Shown one piece after another: positions 44,715 to 53,864 of a DNA stretch of 64,000 nucleotides. Where the stretch lies: the NCBI RefSeq assembly GCF_004006175.1, contig NZ_CP033219.1, positions 2,728,001 to 2,792,000 of the forward strand, read 5' to 3'. This DNA is from Parasedimentitalea marina. Its GTDB lineage: Bacteria; Pseudomonadota; Alphaproteobacteria; Rhodobacterales; Rhodobacteraceae. How positions within the stretch are numbered: position 1 is the stretch's first letter; every line of letters starts with the position of its first letter. The notes beneath the pieces are model-generated. The model saw only the letters and a program-made list of their open reading frames with translations. It was not told where the DNA came from and made no database searches. The translations under genes were made by a program, and so were the position numbers.

Positions 44715-45395
44715 ATGAAAATCGGAATTCTGCAAACCGGCCACGCGCCGGACGAGCTGATAGAAACAGCTGGAAACTTAGACCAGATGTTTCGCACGCT
44801 GCTGGACGGCCATGGTTTTGAGTTCGAGACCTATGCGGTTTTGGATGGCGTCTTTCCCACTGGCCCCGAAGCGGCAGATGGCTGGTTGATTACCGGATCA
44901 AAGTTCGGCGTCAACGACGGTCACGACTGGATAGCGCCGCTTGAGGATCTCATCCGCGCCATCGACACCAAAGGCCTGCCGCTGCTTGGTATTTGCTTCG
45001 GCCACCAGATCATCGCCAAGGCGCTGGGTGGTAGGGTCGAAAAATTTGAGGGGGGCTGGATTGTCGGCCGGGTAAATTACCAACATGACGGCAAAGAGCT
45101 GGCCCTGAATGCCTGGCATCAGGATCAGGTCACCAAGCGGCCAGCACGTGCGCGTGTTCTGGCTGGAAATGAGACCTGTGCAAACGGCATTCTGGCCTAT
45201 GGCGACACGATCTGGACGTTGCAGCCGCACCCTGAGTTCAACTCGGAATTCATCGCCGGGCTCATCGAGAAACGAGGCCGTGGCGTGGTCCCCGATGCCC
45301 GTCTTGACGCAGCAAGTGAAGGCTTGGACGGGCCGGTTGATTCCGCCAAGATTGCCAATTTCATGGCCGATTTCTTAAAGAAAGAGAGAGCGTAA
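44715..45395 (+). CDS. Class I glutamine amidotransferase-like hydrolase
   Basis: The 226 residues show the nucleophile Cys94 in LGICFGHQIIAKALGG and the His-Glu part QPHPEFNSEF. With two glutamine-synthetase-like genes and an FAD oxidase around it, it may release gamma-glutamyl groups from glutamylated intermediates, as PuuD does, although PuuD has a slightly different sequence. The TAATG at its end overlaps the next start, showing coupling. Confidence 0.82.
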   Translation: MKIGILQTGHAPDELIETAGNLDQMFRTLLDGHGFEFETYAVLDGVFPTGPEAADGWLITGSKFGVNDGHDWIAPLEDLIRAIDTKGLPLLGICFGHQIIAKALGGRVEKFEGGWIVGRVNYQHDGKELALNAWHQDQVTKRPARARVLAGNETCANGILAYGDTIWTLQPHPEFNSEFIAGLIEKRGRGVVPDARLDAASEGLDGPVDSAKIANFMADFLKKERA

Positions 45396-46753
45396 TGTCC
45401 GACTGGAGCAACAGCCTGCCCGACGCCGCTAAGAGCTATCTTGAAGGCCGTCGCCTTGACGAAGTTGAATGCATTGTCTCGGATCTGCCCGGCATTGCGC
45501 GCGGCAAGGCTGTCCCTGCATCGAAGTTCGCCCGGCAGGATTATTTTCACCTTCCCGACAGCATCTTCTATCAGACGGTCACCGGTGACTGGGGGGAAGC
45601 CGCAGGCGATGGTGGGTTCATCGAAAAAGACATGGTTCTGCGCCCTGACATGAGTACCGCAACAGCGGCGCCCTGGACTGGCGACTGGACCCTGCAGGTC
45701 ATCCATGACGCGTTTGACAGCGCTGGTGAGCCAATCCCCTTTTCTCCGCGCAACGTTTTGAAGCGGGTGGTTGATCTTTATACCGCCAAGGGTTGGAAGC
45801 CGGTTGTCGCACCAGAAATGGAGTTTTTCCTGGTAGCCCGCAACACCGACCCTCTGCAGGAAATCAAACCCATGATGGGCCGCTCGGGCCGCCCAGCCGC
45901 CGCCCGTCAGGCCTATTCGATGACGGCCGTTGATGAATTTGGCCCGGTGATTGACGACATCTACGATTTTGCCGAGGCCCAGGGTTTTGAAATCGACGGT
46001 ATCACCCAAGAGGGCGGCGCCGGTCAGCTTGAGATCAACCTGGTGCACGGTGACCCGGTCAAGCTGGCGGATGAGGTGTTCTATTTCAAACGGCTAATCC
46101 GTGAAGCGGCGTTGCGGCACGATTGCTATGCTACCTTCATGGCCAAGCCCATCGCCAATGAACCGGGCTCGGCCATGCATATCCACCACTCGATTCTGGA
46201 CATTGAGACCGGCGAGAATATCTTCTCCGGACCACAGGGGGGGGAAACAGACGCATTCTACCACTTTATTGGTGGCTTGCAGACGCATCTGCCCTCGGCA
46301 ATTGCAGTCCTGGCGCCTTATGTGAATTCTTACCGCCGTTATGTGAAAGATCACGCAGCCCCAATCAACCTAAGCTGGGCCCGCGACAACCGGACCACCG
46401 GAATCAGGGTGCCTTTGTCCAGTGTGAATGCACGCCGGGTGGAGAACCGCATTGCCGGTATGGATTGCAACCCCTACCTGGGCATCGCCGCCTCGCTGGC
46501 CTGTGGTTATTTGGGATTGGTGGAAGAAAACCGCCCCAGCAAACAGTTCAAGGGCGACGCCTATGCCGCCGACGAAGATATCCCCCGCGTGATGGGCGAC
46601 GCGCTGGACATGTTCGACGAGGCCAAAGCGCTACACGGTGTCTTGGGTGAAGATTTTGCCCGGGTCTATTCAATTGTGAAGCGGGCTGAATATGACGAAT
46701 TTCTGCAGGTGATCTCTCCCTGGGAACGCGAGCACTTACTGCTGAACGTCTAA
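45395..46753 (+). CDS. puuA: Gamma-glutamylpolyamine synthetase (glutamine synthetase family)
   Basis: The 452-residue enzyme ligates glutamate to putrescine with ATP, the first step of the Puu pathway. EMEFFLVARNTDP, EGGAGQLEINL, SAMHIHHS and DNRTTGIRVPLS are the GS metal, glutamate and nucleotide motifs. It is closer to PuuA than the first copy by length and by EPGSAMHIHHS. It is coupled to the amidotransferase gene. A hairpin follows before the oxidase gene. Confidence 0.85.
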   Translation: MSDWSNSLPDAAKSYLEGRRLDEVECIVSDLPGIARGKAVPASKFARQDYFHLPDSIFYQTVTGDWGEAAGDGGFIEKDMVLRPDMSTATAAPWTGDWTLQVIHDAFDSAGEPIPFSPRNVLKRVVDLYTAKGWKPVVAPEMEFFLVARNTDPLQEIKPMMGRSGRPAAARQAYSMTAVDEFGPVIDDIYDFAEAQGFEIDGITQEGGAGQLEINLVHGDPVKLADEVFYFKRLIREAALRHDCYATFMAKPIANEPGSAMHIHHSILDIETGENIFSGPQGGETDAFYHFIGGLQTHLPSAIAVLAPYVNSYRRYVKDHAAPINLSWARDNRTTGIRVPLSSVNARRVENRIAGMDCNPYLGIAASLACGYLGLVEENRPSKQFKGDAYAADEDIPRVMGDALDMFDEAKALHGVLGEDFARVYSIVKRAEYDEFLQVISPWEREHLLLNV

Positions 46754-46761
46754 GTTAGAAC

Positions 46762-46793
46762 CGCCACGGCAGATCAAAACCAGTGCCGTGGCG
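46762..46793 (+). terminator. Hairpin between puuA and the oxidase gene
   Basis: CGCCACGGCA (46762-46771) pairs with TGCCGTGGCG (46784-46793) around a 12-base loop. ATTTGAATGTTTTT follows, so partial termination is likely. Confidence 0.6.
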
Positions 46794-46868
46794 ATTTGAA
46801 TGTTTTTGACAAAATTAACATCCGAGGCGCATCGCACTAAACGCGCAGACGGAACCGGGGTGATGGAA

Positions 46869-48179
46869 ATGGGCTTGAACCTGCTGCACAGCAATGACCG
46901 TAAGGGCCTGTATCCGGACAGTTGGTACGCCGCGACGGCCAACATGTTGAATCGTTTTGACGCATTGGATGGCGACGTTCGTGCAGATGTCTGCATCGTT
47001 GGCGGCGGCTATACAGGATTGTCTGCCACGCTGCATCTGGCCGAGGCCGGGCTTAGTGTTGTTCTGCTTGAGGCACACCGGGTGGGTTTTGGCGCCTCGG
47101 GGCGCAATGGCGGCCAGTTGGGCAGTGGGCAGCGTCTGGATCAACAGGGGCTAGAGGCACTGATGGGCGACCCCGAGGCCGCAAAACTGTGGCAATTGGG
47201 CGAAGAGGCCAAGGATCTGGTGAAATCTCTGATCCAACGCCATGATATTAAATGCGACCTGAAGCCCGGTGTGGCCTGGACCGGATCCAGTGCCGCAGAC
47301 GTTGCGCATCTTCACGATTACGGGGCACACCTGCAGGATCGCTATGGCTATGAATCTCTAGACATCCTTGATCAACAGGCCTGCCATCAGATGTGCCCCT
47401 CTCCCGATTATCGTGGTGGGATTCTGGACCACGGAGCTGGCCACCTACATCCGCTGAACTATGCGCTGGGACTGGCTCAGGCGGCGGCAGCGGCGGGTGC
47501 GCGCATTTGCGAGCAGAGCGAAGTTGTGGACATCGAACCGGGGCCACAGGTTAAAGTCAGAACTGACCAAGGCCGCGTCACAGCGGATCATCTGATTCTG
47601 GCCTGCAATGGCTATCTTGGTGGGCTCAATTCACAAGTGGCCGCAAGGGTCATGCCCATCAACAATTTCATTGTCGCAACCGAACCGCTTGGCGATGATG
47701 CCGCCAAGGTACTGGCGCAGGATGTGGCCGTGGCCGACAGCAGGTTTGTGGTCAATTACTTCCGGCTAAGTGCCGACAAAAGGCTGCTGTTTGGTGGTGG
47801 CGAAAGCTACGGTTACAAGTTTCCGTCAAATATCGAAGCCGTGGTTCGCAAGCCAATGACACAGGTCTTTCCGCATCTGCATGATGTCAAAGTCGATTAC
47901 GCCTGGGGCGGCACCCTGGGCATTACCATGAAACGGATGCCTTATCTGGCCCGTCTTTCACCCAATGTCCTGTCTGCCTCGGGGTATTCTGGTCACGGCG
48001 TTGGCACCGCCACCCATGCCGGTCAACTTATGGCGCTGGCAATTCAGGGCCAGGCTGACGGGTTTGAGACCATGGCACGGGTGCCTGCACCGTCATTCCC
48101 CGGTGGCTCCAGCTTGCGCTCGCCACTGCTGGTTCTGGCAATGACTTGGTACGCCCTGCGCGATCGCCTAGGGATCTGA
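46869..48179 (+). CDS. puuB: FAD-dependent gamma-glutamylputrescine oxidase
   Basis: The 436-residue flavoprotein starts with LLHSNDRKGLYPDSWYAATA, the family's leading segment, then the FAD dinucleotide motif VCIVGGGYTGLSATLHLAEA and ends with ASGYSGHGVGTATHAGQL. It oxidises the glutamylated amine to an aldehyde. An aldehyde dehydrogenase for the next step is not in this window. I chose ATG 46869; 46863 and an upstream ATG at 46800 are possible. Confidence 0.85.
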   Translation: MGLNLLHSNDRKGLYPDSWYAATANMLNRFDALDGDVRADVCIVGGGYTGLSATLHLAEAGLSVVLLEAHRVGFGASGRNGGQLGSGQRLDQQGLEALMGDPEAAKLWQLGEEAKDLVKSLIQRHDIKCDLKPGVAWTGSSAADVAHLHDYGAHLQDRYGYESLDILDQQACHQMCPSPDYRGGILDHGAGHLHPLNYALGLAQAAAAAGARICEQSEVVDIEPGPQVKVRTDQGRVTADHLILACNGYLGGLNSQVAARVMPINNFIVATEPLGDDAAKVLAQDVAVADSRFVVNYFRLSADKRLLFGGGESYGYKFPSNIEAVVRKPMTQVFPHLHDVKVDYAWGGTLGITMKRMPYLARLSPNVLSASGYSGHGVGTATHAGQLMALAIQGQADGFETMARVPAPSFPGGSSLRSPLLVLAMTWYALRDRLGI

Positions 48180-48238
48180 TCCAAGATCTGCGGAATGGCG
48201 CCACACTCAATAGTTGTTTGAAATTTCACACAAAACAC

Positions 48239-48252
48239 TCTGACCGGTCAGA
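48239..48252. promoter_or_regulatory. Perfect 14-nt palindrome TCTGACCGGTCAGA
   Basis: TCTGACCGGTCAGA lies 68 bases before the DegT-like gene. ACCGGT-centred palindromes of this length are common TetR-type operators. No regulator gene is adjacent. Confidence 0.55.
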
Positions 48253-48320
48253 AACCTCTTGGCACCTGCGCCACATTGTTTTACTTATTCAACAGGTTTA
48301 ATTCAGGATTTTGAAATACG

Positions 48321-49526
48321 ATGCAAGTTCCTAACGTACATGACGCCGAACCCATCCCCGCTGCGGCCCGCGAGGCTATCGATGCCCTGATGGCATCTGG
48401 GGATTTGTTTCGCTATACGGCGCCACAGAATGCGCCTGTCGCTCTACTGGAGCAAGAATTTGCCGAGCTGTTGGGCAGCAAATACGCGCTGGCGGTTTCT
48501 TCCTGCTCGGCAGCGCTGTTTCTCTCTCTGATGGCTTTGGACCTGCCCCGCGACGCACGGGTGCTGATTCCGGGCTTTACCTTTGCTGCTGTCCCGTCTT
48601 CGGTTGTGCATGCCAATTGCATCCCGGTCCTGTGCGAAGTCGGCGAGAACTACCGCATCAATTTGACCGATTTTGAGGCCAAGCTAAGCCAGGATATCTC
48701 AGCCGTGCTGATCAGCCACATGCGCGGTCATACCTCGGATATGGATGCCATTCTGGCCCTATGCGAGGCCCGTGACATTCCGGTGATCGAGGATGCAGCC
48801 CATTCGCTTGGCACCACATGGAACGGTGCAAACATCGGCACCCTTGGCCGCATCGGCTGTTTCTCGTTTCAATCCTACAAAATGATCAACGCAGGCGAAG
48901 GTGGCATCCTGATCACGGATGATGCTGATCTGGTGGCCCGTGCGGTGATCATGTCCGGCGCCTATGAACACAATTGGCAAAAACACAAAGGCCCCCGAGG
49001 CGACAACTCTCCCGATCTGGCGCAGGCCTTTGCCAAATGGCAGAACCAGTTGCCGCTGTATAACCTGCGGATGAGCAACCTGTCGGCAGCCGTGATCCGC
49101 CCGCAATTGCCCGAGCTGATGCGCCGGGTTCGCGATGGCCGCACCAACCACGACTATGTCGCCGAGCGGCTGAACGCTTCGCCAGTGCTCCACGTGCCAG
49201 CGCCGCTTCCACCCGAAGTGCGCGCACCGGATTCGATCCAGTTCAATCTGGTCAACATGGATGCGCAAGAGGTCCAGTGCTTCGCGGCAGCAACCGAAGC
49301 CCGCGGTGTCAAAGTACAGATTTTCGGCCTGTCCAATGACAACGCCCGCGCCTTTTGGAACTGGCAATTCCTGCAGGACCTGCCCGAACTGCCGCAAACC
49401 CGTGCTATGTTGATGAAGGCCTGCGACGTGCGTTTGCCTGTCCGTTTGACACAGGCCGAGCTGGACGTGATTGTGGATATCCTGCTCGACTCGGCGATCG
49501 AGGCCAAAGACCGGGCAGCCGCCTGA
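48321..49526 (+). CDS. DegT/DnrJ/EryC1-family PLP aminotransferase
   Basis: The 401 residues contain ALAVSSCSAALFLSLMALDL, VIEDAAHSLGTTWNG and the PLP lysine in FSFQSYKMINAGEGG. It lies after puuB with 140 bases between, carrying its own palindrome, so it may be a separate unit. It is not near sugar genes, unlike the copy at 16262, so a role in amine or amino acid metabolism is possible. The C-terminal part is longer than usual sugar aminotransferases. Confidence 0.78.
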   Translation: MQVPNVHDAEPIPAAAREAIDALMASGDLFRYTAPQNAPVALLEQEFAELLGSKYALAVSSCSAALFLSLMALDLPRDARVLIPGFTFAAVPSSVVHANCIPVLCEVGENYRINLTDFEAKLSQDISAVLISHMRGHTSDMDAILALCEARDIPVIEDAAHSLGTTWNGANIGTLGRIGCFSFQSYKMINAGEGGILITDDADLVARAVIMSGAYEHNWQKHKGPRGDNSPDLAQAFAKWQNQLPLYNLRMSNLSAAVIRPQLPELMRRVRDGRTNHDYVAERLNASPVLHVPAPLPPEVRAPDSIQFNLVNMDAQEVQCFAAATEARGVKVQIFGLSNDNARAFWNWQFLQDLPELPQTRAMLMKACDVRLPVRLTQAELDVIVDILLDSAIEAKDRAAA

Positions 49527-49557
49527 CACCAGTCACCCCCAACGGAATCATCACAGG

Positions 49558-49575
49558 GTGCGTGCCGGCACGCAC
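49558..49575. repeat. Perfect 18-nt palindrome GTGCGTGCCGGCACGCAC
   Basis: The 18 bases are exactly self-complementary and lie between the convergent DegT-like and phaR genes. Related GCGTG/CACGC or GGCACG palindromes are present at 28114-28133 and 37421-37447, so this may be a dispersed palindromic repeat and also a bidirectional terminator hairpin. Confidence 0.6.
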
Positions 49576-49589
49576 ACCTTACAAGACGG

Positions 49590-50147
49590 TTATTTCAGCT
49601 TCGACAGCTTGTCCTGCAATTCAGCCAGCTGTTTCTTGATATCATCAAGCCCCTCGCCGCCGCTCGCCGCAGGTTTTTCTTCTTCCCGCGCAGCGCCGGG
49701 CCAACCGCCGCCCATGGCGCCGCTCATTGCTTTTAAAAAGGTCTCTTGCTGCGCCTTCAACGCCTCAAACCCCGGGATCTGCGCCATCGGGTTCATCGCA
49801 GTCATGGTCTCGGTCATCTGCGACTGGCTGTCGCGCAGCATGTCAAACGAGCTTTGCAGGAACTGCGGCATTATCCCACCGCCCGGCACCATGTAACTGC
49901 GCACCAAATCGTTCAGCACATCCACCGGCAAGACATTCTCGCCCCGGCTTTCATGCTCGGCAATGATTTGCAAAAGATACTGCCGTGTCAGGTCATCACC
50001 GGACTTCAGATCAATGATCTGAACTTCGCGGCCTTCGCGGATAAAACCGGCGATATCCTCTAGCGTGACGTAATCGCTGGTCTCGGTGTTATACAGCCGA
50101 CGACTTGCATAGCGCTTAATCAGCAAGGGTTTATCCTTCTCCGCCAT
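49590..50147 (-). CDS. phaR: Polyhydroxyalkanoate synthesis repressor PhaR
   Basis: The 185-residue protein starts MAEKDKPLLIKRYASRRLYN, the PHB/PHA accumulation DNA-binding domain, continues through YVTLEDIAGFIREGREVQII, and ends in a Gln/Ala/Lys-rich coiled tail. In Paracoccus PhaR represses phaP and its own gene and is released by binding PHB polymer. The ATG at 50147 has GGGAG upstream. Sites of CTGC-N3-GCAG type occur before phaP, phaC/phaZ and, with one mismatch, phaR. Confidence 0.92.
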   Translation of the reverse strand: MAEKDKPLLIKRYASRRLYNTETSDYVTLEDIAGFIREGREVQIIDLKSGDDLTRQYLLQIIAEHESRGENVLPVDVLNDLVRSYMVPGGGIMPQFLQSSFDMLRDSQSQMTETMTAMNPMAQIPGFEALKAQQETFLKAMSGAMGGGWPGAAREEEKPAASGGEGLDDIKKQLAELQDKLSKLK

Positions 50148-50167
50148 GTCAATTCTCCCGGCTATTG

Positions 50168-50178
50168 ATGCATTGCAG
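50168..50178. promoter_or_regulatory. PhaR-type site before phaR (one mismatch)
   Basis: ATGCATTGCAG differs in one base from CTGC-N3-GCAG and is followed by CAAA. It lies 20 bases before the phaR start, suited to autorepression. Confidence 0.55.
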
Positions 50179-50369
50179 CAAAGCCTATGCGAGCGCAGCA
50201 CAAAAAGAAAGCATTGTACCACCCTAATGTCTCATTCTTCATCTAGTGAAAATCACATCCAAAATGACCAACGTCGATTTCTTCGTGGCCACTGATATTA
50301 TTCTCTTGACCTAAAGTAGACTTGAGCTTTTACAGATACCCCCCAAAGGCAATCAACAATGGGGTCCTC

Positions 50370-51239
50370 ATGGAAGTTCTGATTTTGGGTGGAACGGGTT
50401 CAATCGGCACCGCAGTGACAGCCGAGCTGGTCAAAAATGGCCACAGCGTCATCGGCCTCAGCCGCTCAACCCTGTCGGATCAAAAGCTCACACAGCTGGG
50501 CGTAACCCCCTATCGTGGGGATCTGCGAGAACCTGAACACTGGAGCCACTTGATTGCTCAGGTCGATGGAGTGATCCAGCTGGCGGCCACTTTTGGCACT
50601 GACATGGCCCAAGTGGATGCGCGGGCCTTAACCGCAATACTGGCACAGGCAGCCCTGCGGCAGACCAGCTTGCGACTGCTTTATACCGGTGGCTGCTGGC
50701 TTTATGGGGCCACCGGTGACACGGTCGCCTGCGAGACCCGTCGCCTGCGTCCGATCCCATCGTTCGCCTGGATGACCCAGAACAGTCGGATGTTAACCGA
50801 CGCGCCGCAGGTGTCTGCTGCCGTGGTGCACCCGGCAATGGTCTACCATCAAGACGGTGGCGTTTTTTCGCGTTTCATTCAACAGGCGCAGGCCGACGTT
50901 CCGATCGAAGTCTGGGGCAGCATCAATACCCGGTGGCCACTGGTTCATCGCCAGGATCTTGCTGTGGCCTACCGCCTGCTCCTTGAGGACCCCTCTCTTA
51001 CCGGTGATTATAATGTCGCTGCTGAATCCGGGGCCAAAGTGTCTGGCATCGTGACCGAAATTGCGCGACGCAACCACCATCAGGCAGGATATGTGATCCG
51101 CACTCTAAAACATGTACTTGCCAAATACGGCCATTGGGCCGAGGGCCCGACCCTGGATCAACAGATGTCTGCAGCGAAACTTCAAAGAGACTGTGGCTGG
51201 ACGCCGCATCACACACATTTTCAGGCTGCTGATTTCTAA
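50370..51239 (+). CDS. NAD-dependent epimerase/dehydratase family protein
   Basis: The 289-residue protein begins MEVLILGGTGSIGTAVTAEL, an extended short-chain dehydrogenase Rossmann motif; the later parts keep NAD-binding geometry but I see no plain YxxxK pair. It may be an atypical reductase or a sugar epimerase relative. It stands alone between phaR and phaP, on the other strand to both. The frame is open to 50322; GGGGTCCTC before the ATG at 50370 is only a fair ribosome site. Confidence 0.75.
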   Translation: MEVLILGGTGSIGTAVTAELVKNGHSVIGLSRSTLSDQKLTQLGVTPYRGDLREPEHWSHLIAQVDGVIQLAATFGTDMAQVDARALTAILAQAALRQTSLRLLYTGGCWLYGATGDTVACETRRLRPIPSFAWMTQNSRMLTDAPQVSAAVVHPAMVYHQDGGVFSRFIQQAQADVPIEVWGSINTRWPLVHRQDLAVAYRLLLEDPSLTGDYNVAAESGAKVSGIVTEIARRNHHQAGYVIRTLKHVLAKYGHWAEGPTLDQQMSAAKLQRDCGWTPHHTHFQAADF

Positions 51240-51277
51240 CTTCAAATCACGTCCACAGGTCTCTGCCAAAACGAAAA

Positions 51278-51303
51278 ATGGGCAGGTCTTACGACCTGCC
51301 CAT
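51278..51303 (-). terminator. Intrinsic terminator of phaP
   Basis: On the minus strand ATGGGCAGGTC and GACCTGCCCAT form a perfect 11-bp stem with a four-base loop, followed by TTTTCG. It lies 50 bases beyond the phasin stop. Confidence 0.8.
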
Positions 51304-51353
51304 CATCGCGGGAACACCTAGAGGGAGGAGCCGGTGCCGCCCGTGAAATTCTA

Positions 51354-51797
51354 TTACTTAGCAGCAGCTTTCTTAGCTGCGGTGGTCACATCAGCTGTGG
51401 CCTTTTTGACGGCAGCCGAAGCTTCTTCGCCCAGGTCTTTACCAGCAGACATCATCAGCTCAACAGTTTCCATCTGAACTTTCTTGGCGATCTCAGCAAA
51501 GGCAGCCATGTTTTCAGCCGCAACTTCAGCCGAGGCACTGGCGAAATCAGTGACCGCTTTGGCGTAGTCGGCTGGATCAGCTTTGGCTTGTGACATGCCG
51601 CTCAGCTTGTCCAAAGTTTCTTTGGTCCATTTGCCAGAGACTTCAGCAGATTTCTCAGCCGCGCTCAGAGCAACGTTCGACAGTTTTTCGTTCAAGGCAG
51701 CGGTGTTCTTATACACGTCTTCCATTGCACCTGTATCGACAGGAAATGCACCCATCATGTCTTTCATGACGGCGGTAAAGTCTTGGTTCATAGCCAT
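51354..51797 (-). CDS. phaP: Phasin (PHB granule-associated protein)
   Basis: The 147-residue, Ala/Lys-rich helical protein (LNEKLSNVALSAAEKSAEVS, then EEASAAVKKATADV) coats PHB granules. No signal peptide. It is downstream of phaC on the same strand with a 130-base gap containing two CTGC-N3-GCAG sites, so it has its own PhaR-controlled promoter. A terminator follows. Confidence 0.88.
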   Translation of the reverse strand: MAMNQDFTAVMKDMMGAFPVDTGAMEDVYKNTAALNEKLSNVALSAAEKSAEVSGKWTKETLDKLSGMSQAKADPADYAKAVTDFASASAEVAAENMAAFAEIAKKVQMETVELMMSAGKDLGEEASAAVKKATADVTTAAKKAAAK

Positions 51798-51865
51798 AGT
51801 TCCAAATCCTCAGTGTGCCGCCGTCGGGACCATCCCGCCTGCTCAGCATGAGAACTATATACTTT

Positions 51866-51906
51866 CTGCATCGCAGCATTTCAAGATTTTTCTTGCTGCA
51901 GTGCAG
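51866..51906. promoter_or_regulatory. Two PhaR-type sites before phaP
   Basis: CTGCATCGCAG (51866-51876) and CTGCAGTGCAG (51896-51906) both match CTGC-N3-GCAG, the TGC-rich site known for PhaR of Paracoccus. They are 30 bases apart, about three helical turns. Confidence 0.8.
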
Positions 51907-51930
51907 AAAATTTCCGTAAAACCAATAATA

Positions 51931-53733
51931 TCAGCGCCTTGCGTTGAGCTTTACATATGTCCCAGGGGCGGGAGCCAGCGGTGGATGATCCGAATCGCCC
52001 GGTTCACGCGCCTCAATCTGCTTGCCTGATCGCTTTTTCAGCCAGGTCTGCCAGCGCGGCCACCACGAGCCCTCGTGGAACTCTGCGCCCTCAAACCAGC
52101 CATCCGCATCCTGCTTCAAATTGGCATTGGTATAATGGCCATATTTCTTCTTGCTGGGTGGATTGATGATGCCGGCGATATGGCCCGACTGCGACACGAT
52201 AAAGCTTTTGCTGCGCGAGCCCATCTGCTGAACCCCCTGATAGCAGGCTTTCCAAGCCGCTATGTGGTCAGTTTCGCAGGTGATCGACATCAAAGGCACG
52301 TCAACTTCGCTAAGCCGCAGCTTGTGCCCCATCAGTTCAAACCCGTCACCGGCAAATTCGTTGCGCTGACACAGCCCGCGTAAATATTGCACCGCCATCT
52401 TGGCTGGCAGGTTGGCCCCGTCGCCATTCCAATACAACAGATCAAAAGCCGGCGGTGTCTGCCCCATCATATAACTGCGTATGGCCGGCGCATAGACCAG
52501 ATCGTTTGAGCGCAGAAACGAGAATGTGCGCGCCATGATATAGGAGCGCAGCAGGCCGACCTCATTCACTTCAGCCTCAATGCCGTCGATAAAATCGTTC
52601 TGCAGGAATGGCGTGAACTCCCCCTGATCGCCAAAATCCGTCAGCGCAGTAAAGAAAGTTGCCGATTTAACTGACGTGTCACCGCGCTGTTTCAACAGCG
52701 ATAAGGTCAAACTAAGCGTCGTGCCCGCGATGCAATACCCCACCGCATTGACCTGTTTGACCTTACAAATCTTTTTGACCACTTCAAACGCGGTCAGGAA
52801 ACCGTCCTGAACATAGTCTTCCATGCCCACCTCGGCATAGCCGTCATCCGGGTTGATCCAGGAGACCACAAACAGTGTATAGCCCTGCTCGACCACCCAT
52901 TTGATCAGACTGTTCTGGGCCTTCAGGTCCAGGATGTAGAACTTGTTGATCCACGGCGGGAACAGCACGATTGGCGTCTCATGAACTGTTTCGGTTGTCG
53001 GGCTGTATTGGATCAGCTCCATCATCCGGTTGCGATAGACAACTTCCCCCTCAGAGGTGGCAATATTGACGCCCAGCTCAAAGGCGCTCTCATCGGCCAG
53101 TTTCACGATCAACTCACCGTCATTGGCCTCAAGATCTGCCACCAGATTTTCCAACCCATCCACCAGCGACTGGCCTTCGGTCTCAACCGCCTTTTCCAGC
53201 GCATCCGGGTTGGTTGCTAGAAAATTGGTGGGCGCCATCAAGTCAACAATCTGATCGGCAAAATAGCGCAGCCGGGTCTTGTCGGTCGCTTCCAGATCCT
53301 CAACATCTGCTACCGATTGGCGGATCGCAGCGGCGTTGGTCTGGTATTGCTGTTTGATAAAGTGGAAATAGGGATTGTTTTGCCACATTGGATTGGCAAA
53401 ACGCCGGTCAACCGGGCTGGCTCCGGCGTCTTGCACCGCGCCATCCGTCAAAGCCTGTTGCGCTTCGGCAAAATTCATCACCGATTTGCCCCAGAATTCA
53501 ATCTGTTGTTCCAGCAGCTTGGCCGGGTTTTGCACCGATTCCGCCCAATATGACGTTGCTGCGCGTGCAAACAGATCTTGATTCGGTCCATCCAAAGCCG
53601 TGTTATGGGCTTTCTTGTGGGCCATCACTTCGATCAATCGCTGTGATAGCTTCTCGACGTGATCCATATTTCTTTGAAGCTTTTCAATGTGTTCCGCAGA
53701 GCGCATTGGGTCAAAATCATCACTAGTTGTCAT
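51931..53733 (-). CDS. phaC: Class I poly(3-hydroxyalkanoate) synthase
   Basis: Polymerises 3-hydroxybutyryl-CoA into PHB on granules. The 600-residue protein has a long N-terminal domain and an alpha/beta hydrolase core with nucleophile Cys334 in AVGYCIAGTTLS (lipase-like GxCxxG), the Asp in MSITCETDHIAAW and the His in VSQSGHIAGIINPP. Class I length (about 600, no PhaE) is right. It is divergent from phaZ, 131 bases apart, with a PhaR-type site between. Confidence 0.95.
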   Translation of the reverse strand: MTTSDDFDPMRSAEHIEKLQRNMDHVEKLSQRLIEVMAHKKAHNTALDGPNQDLFARAATSYWAESVQNPAKLLEQQIEFWGKSVMNFAEAQQALTDGAVQDAGASPVDRRFANPMWQNNPYFHFIKQQYQTNAAAIRQSVADVEDLEATDKTRLRYFADQIVDLMAPTNFLATNPDALEKAVETEGQSLVDGLENLVADLEANDGELIVKLADESAFELGVNIATSEGEVVYRNRMMELIQYSPTTETVHETPIVLFPPWINKFYILDLKAQNSLIKWVVEQGYTLFVVSWINPDDGYAEVGMEDYVQDGFLTAFEVVKKICKVKQVNAVGYCIAGTTLSLTLSLLKQRGDTSVKSATFFTALTDFGDQGEFTPFLQNDFIDGIEAEVNEVGLLRSYIMARTFSFLRSNDLVYAPAIRSYMMGQTPPAFDLLYWNGDGANLPAKMAVQYLRGLCQRNEFAGDGFELMGHKLRLSEVDVPLMSITCETDHIAAWKACYQGVQQMGSRSKSFIVSQSGHIAGIINPPSKKKYGHYTNANLKQDADGWFEGAEFHEGSWWPRWQTWLKKRSGKQIEAREPGDSDHPPLAPAPGTYVKLNARR

Positions 53734-53756
53734 TTTAAGGAATTCCCCTTAATTTT

Positions 53757-53767
53757 CTGCTATGCAG
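53757..53767. promoter_or_regulatory. PhaR-type site between phaC and phaZ
   Basis: CTGCTATGCAG matches CTGC-N3-GCAG and stands 24 bases before the phaC start in the divergent phaC/phaZ promoter region. It could co-ordinate synthesis and depolymerisation. Confidence 0.7.
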
Positions 53768-53864
53768 AATAATGTCGTCACCATGATAGAGCAAAGCGGC
53801 GAATAGTCCGAGCGGATCGATTTATATCATCCCATTACACGGGCAAATATTGAGGGATACAAGC

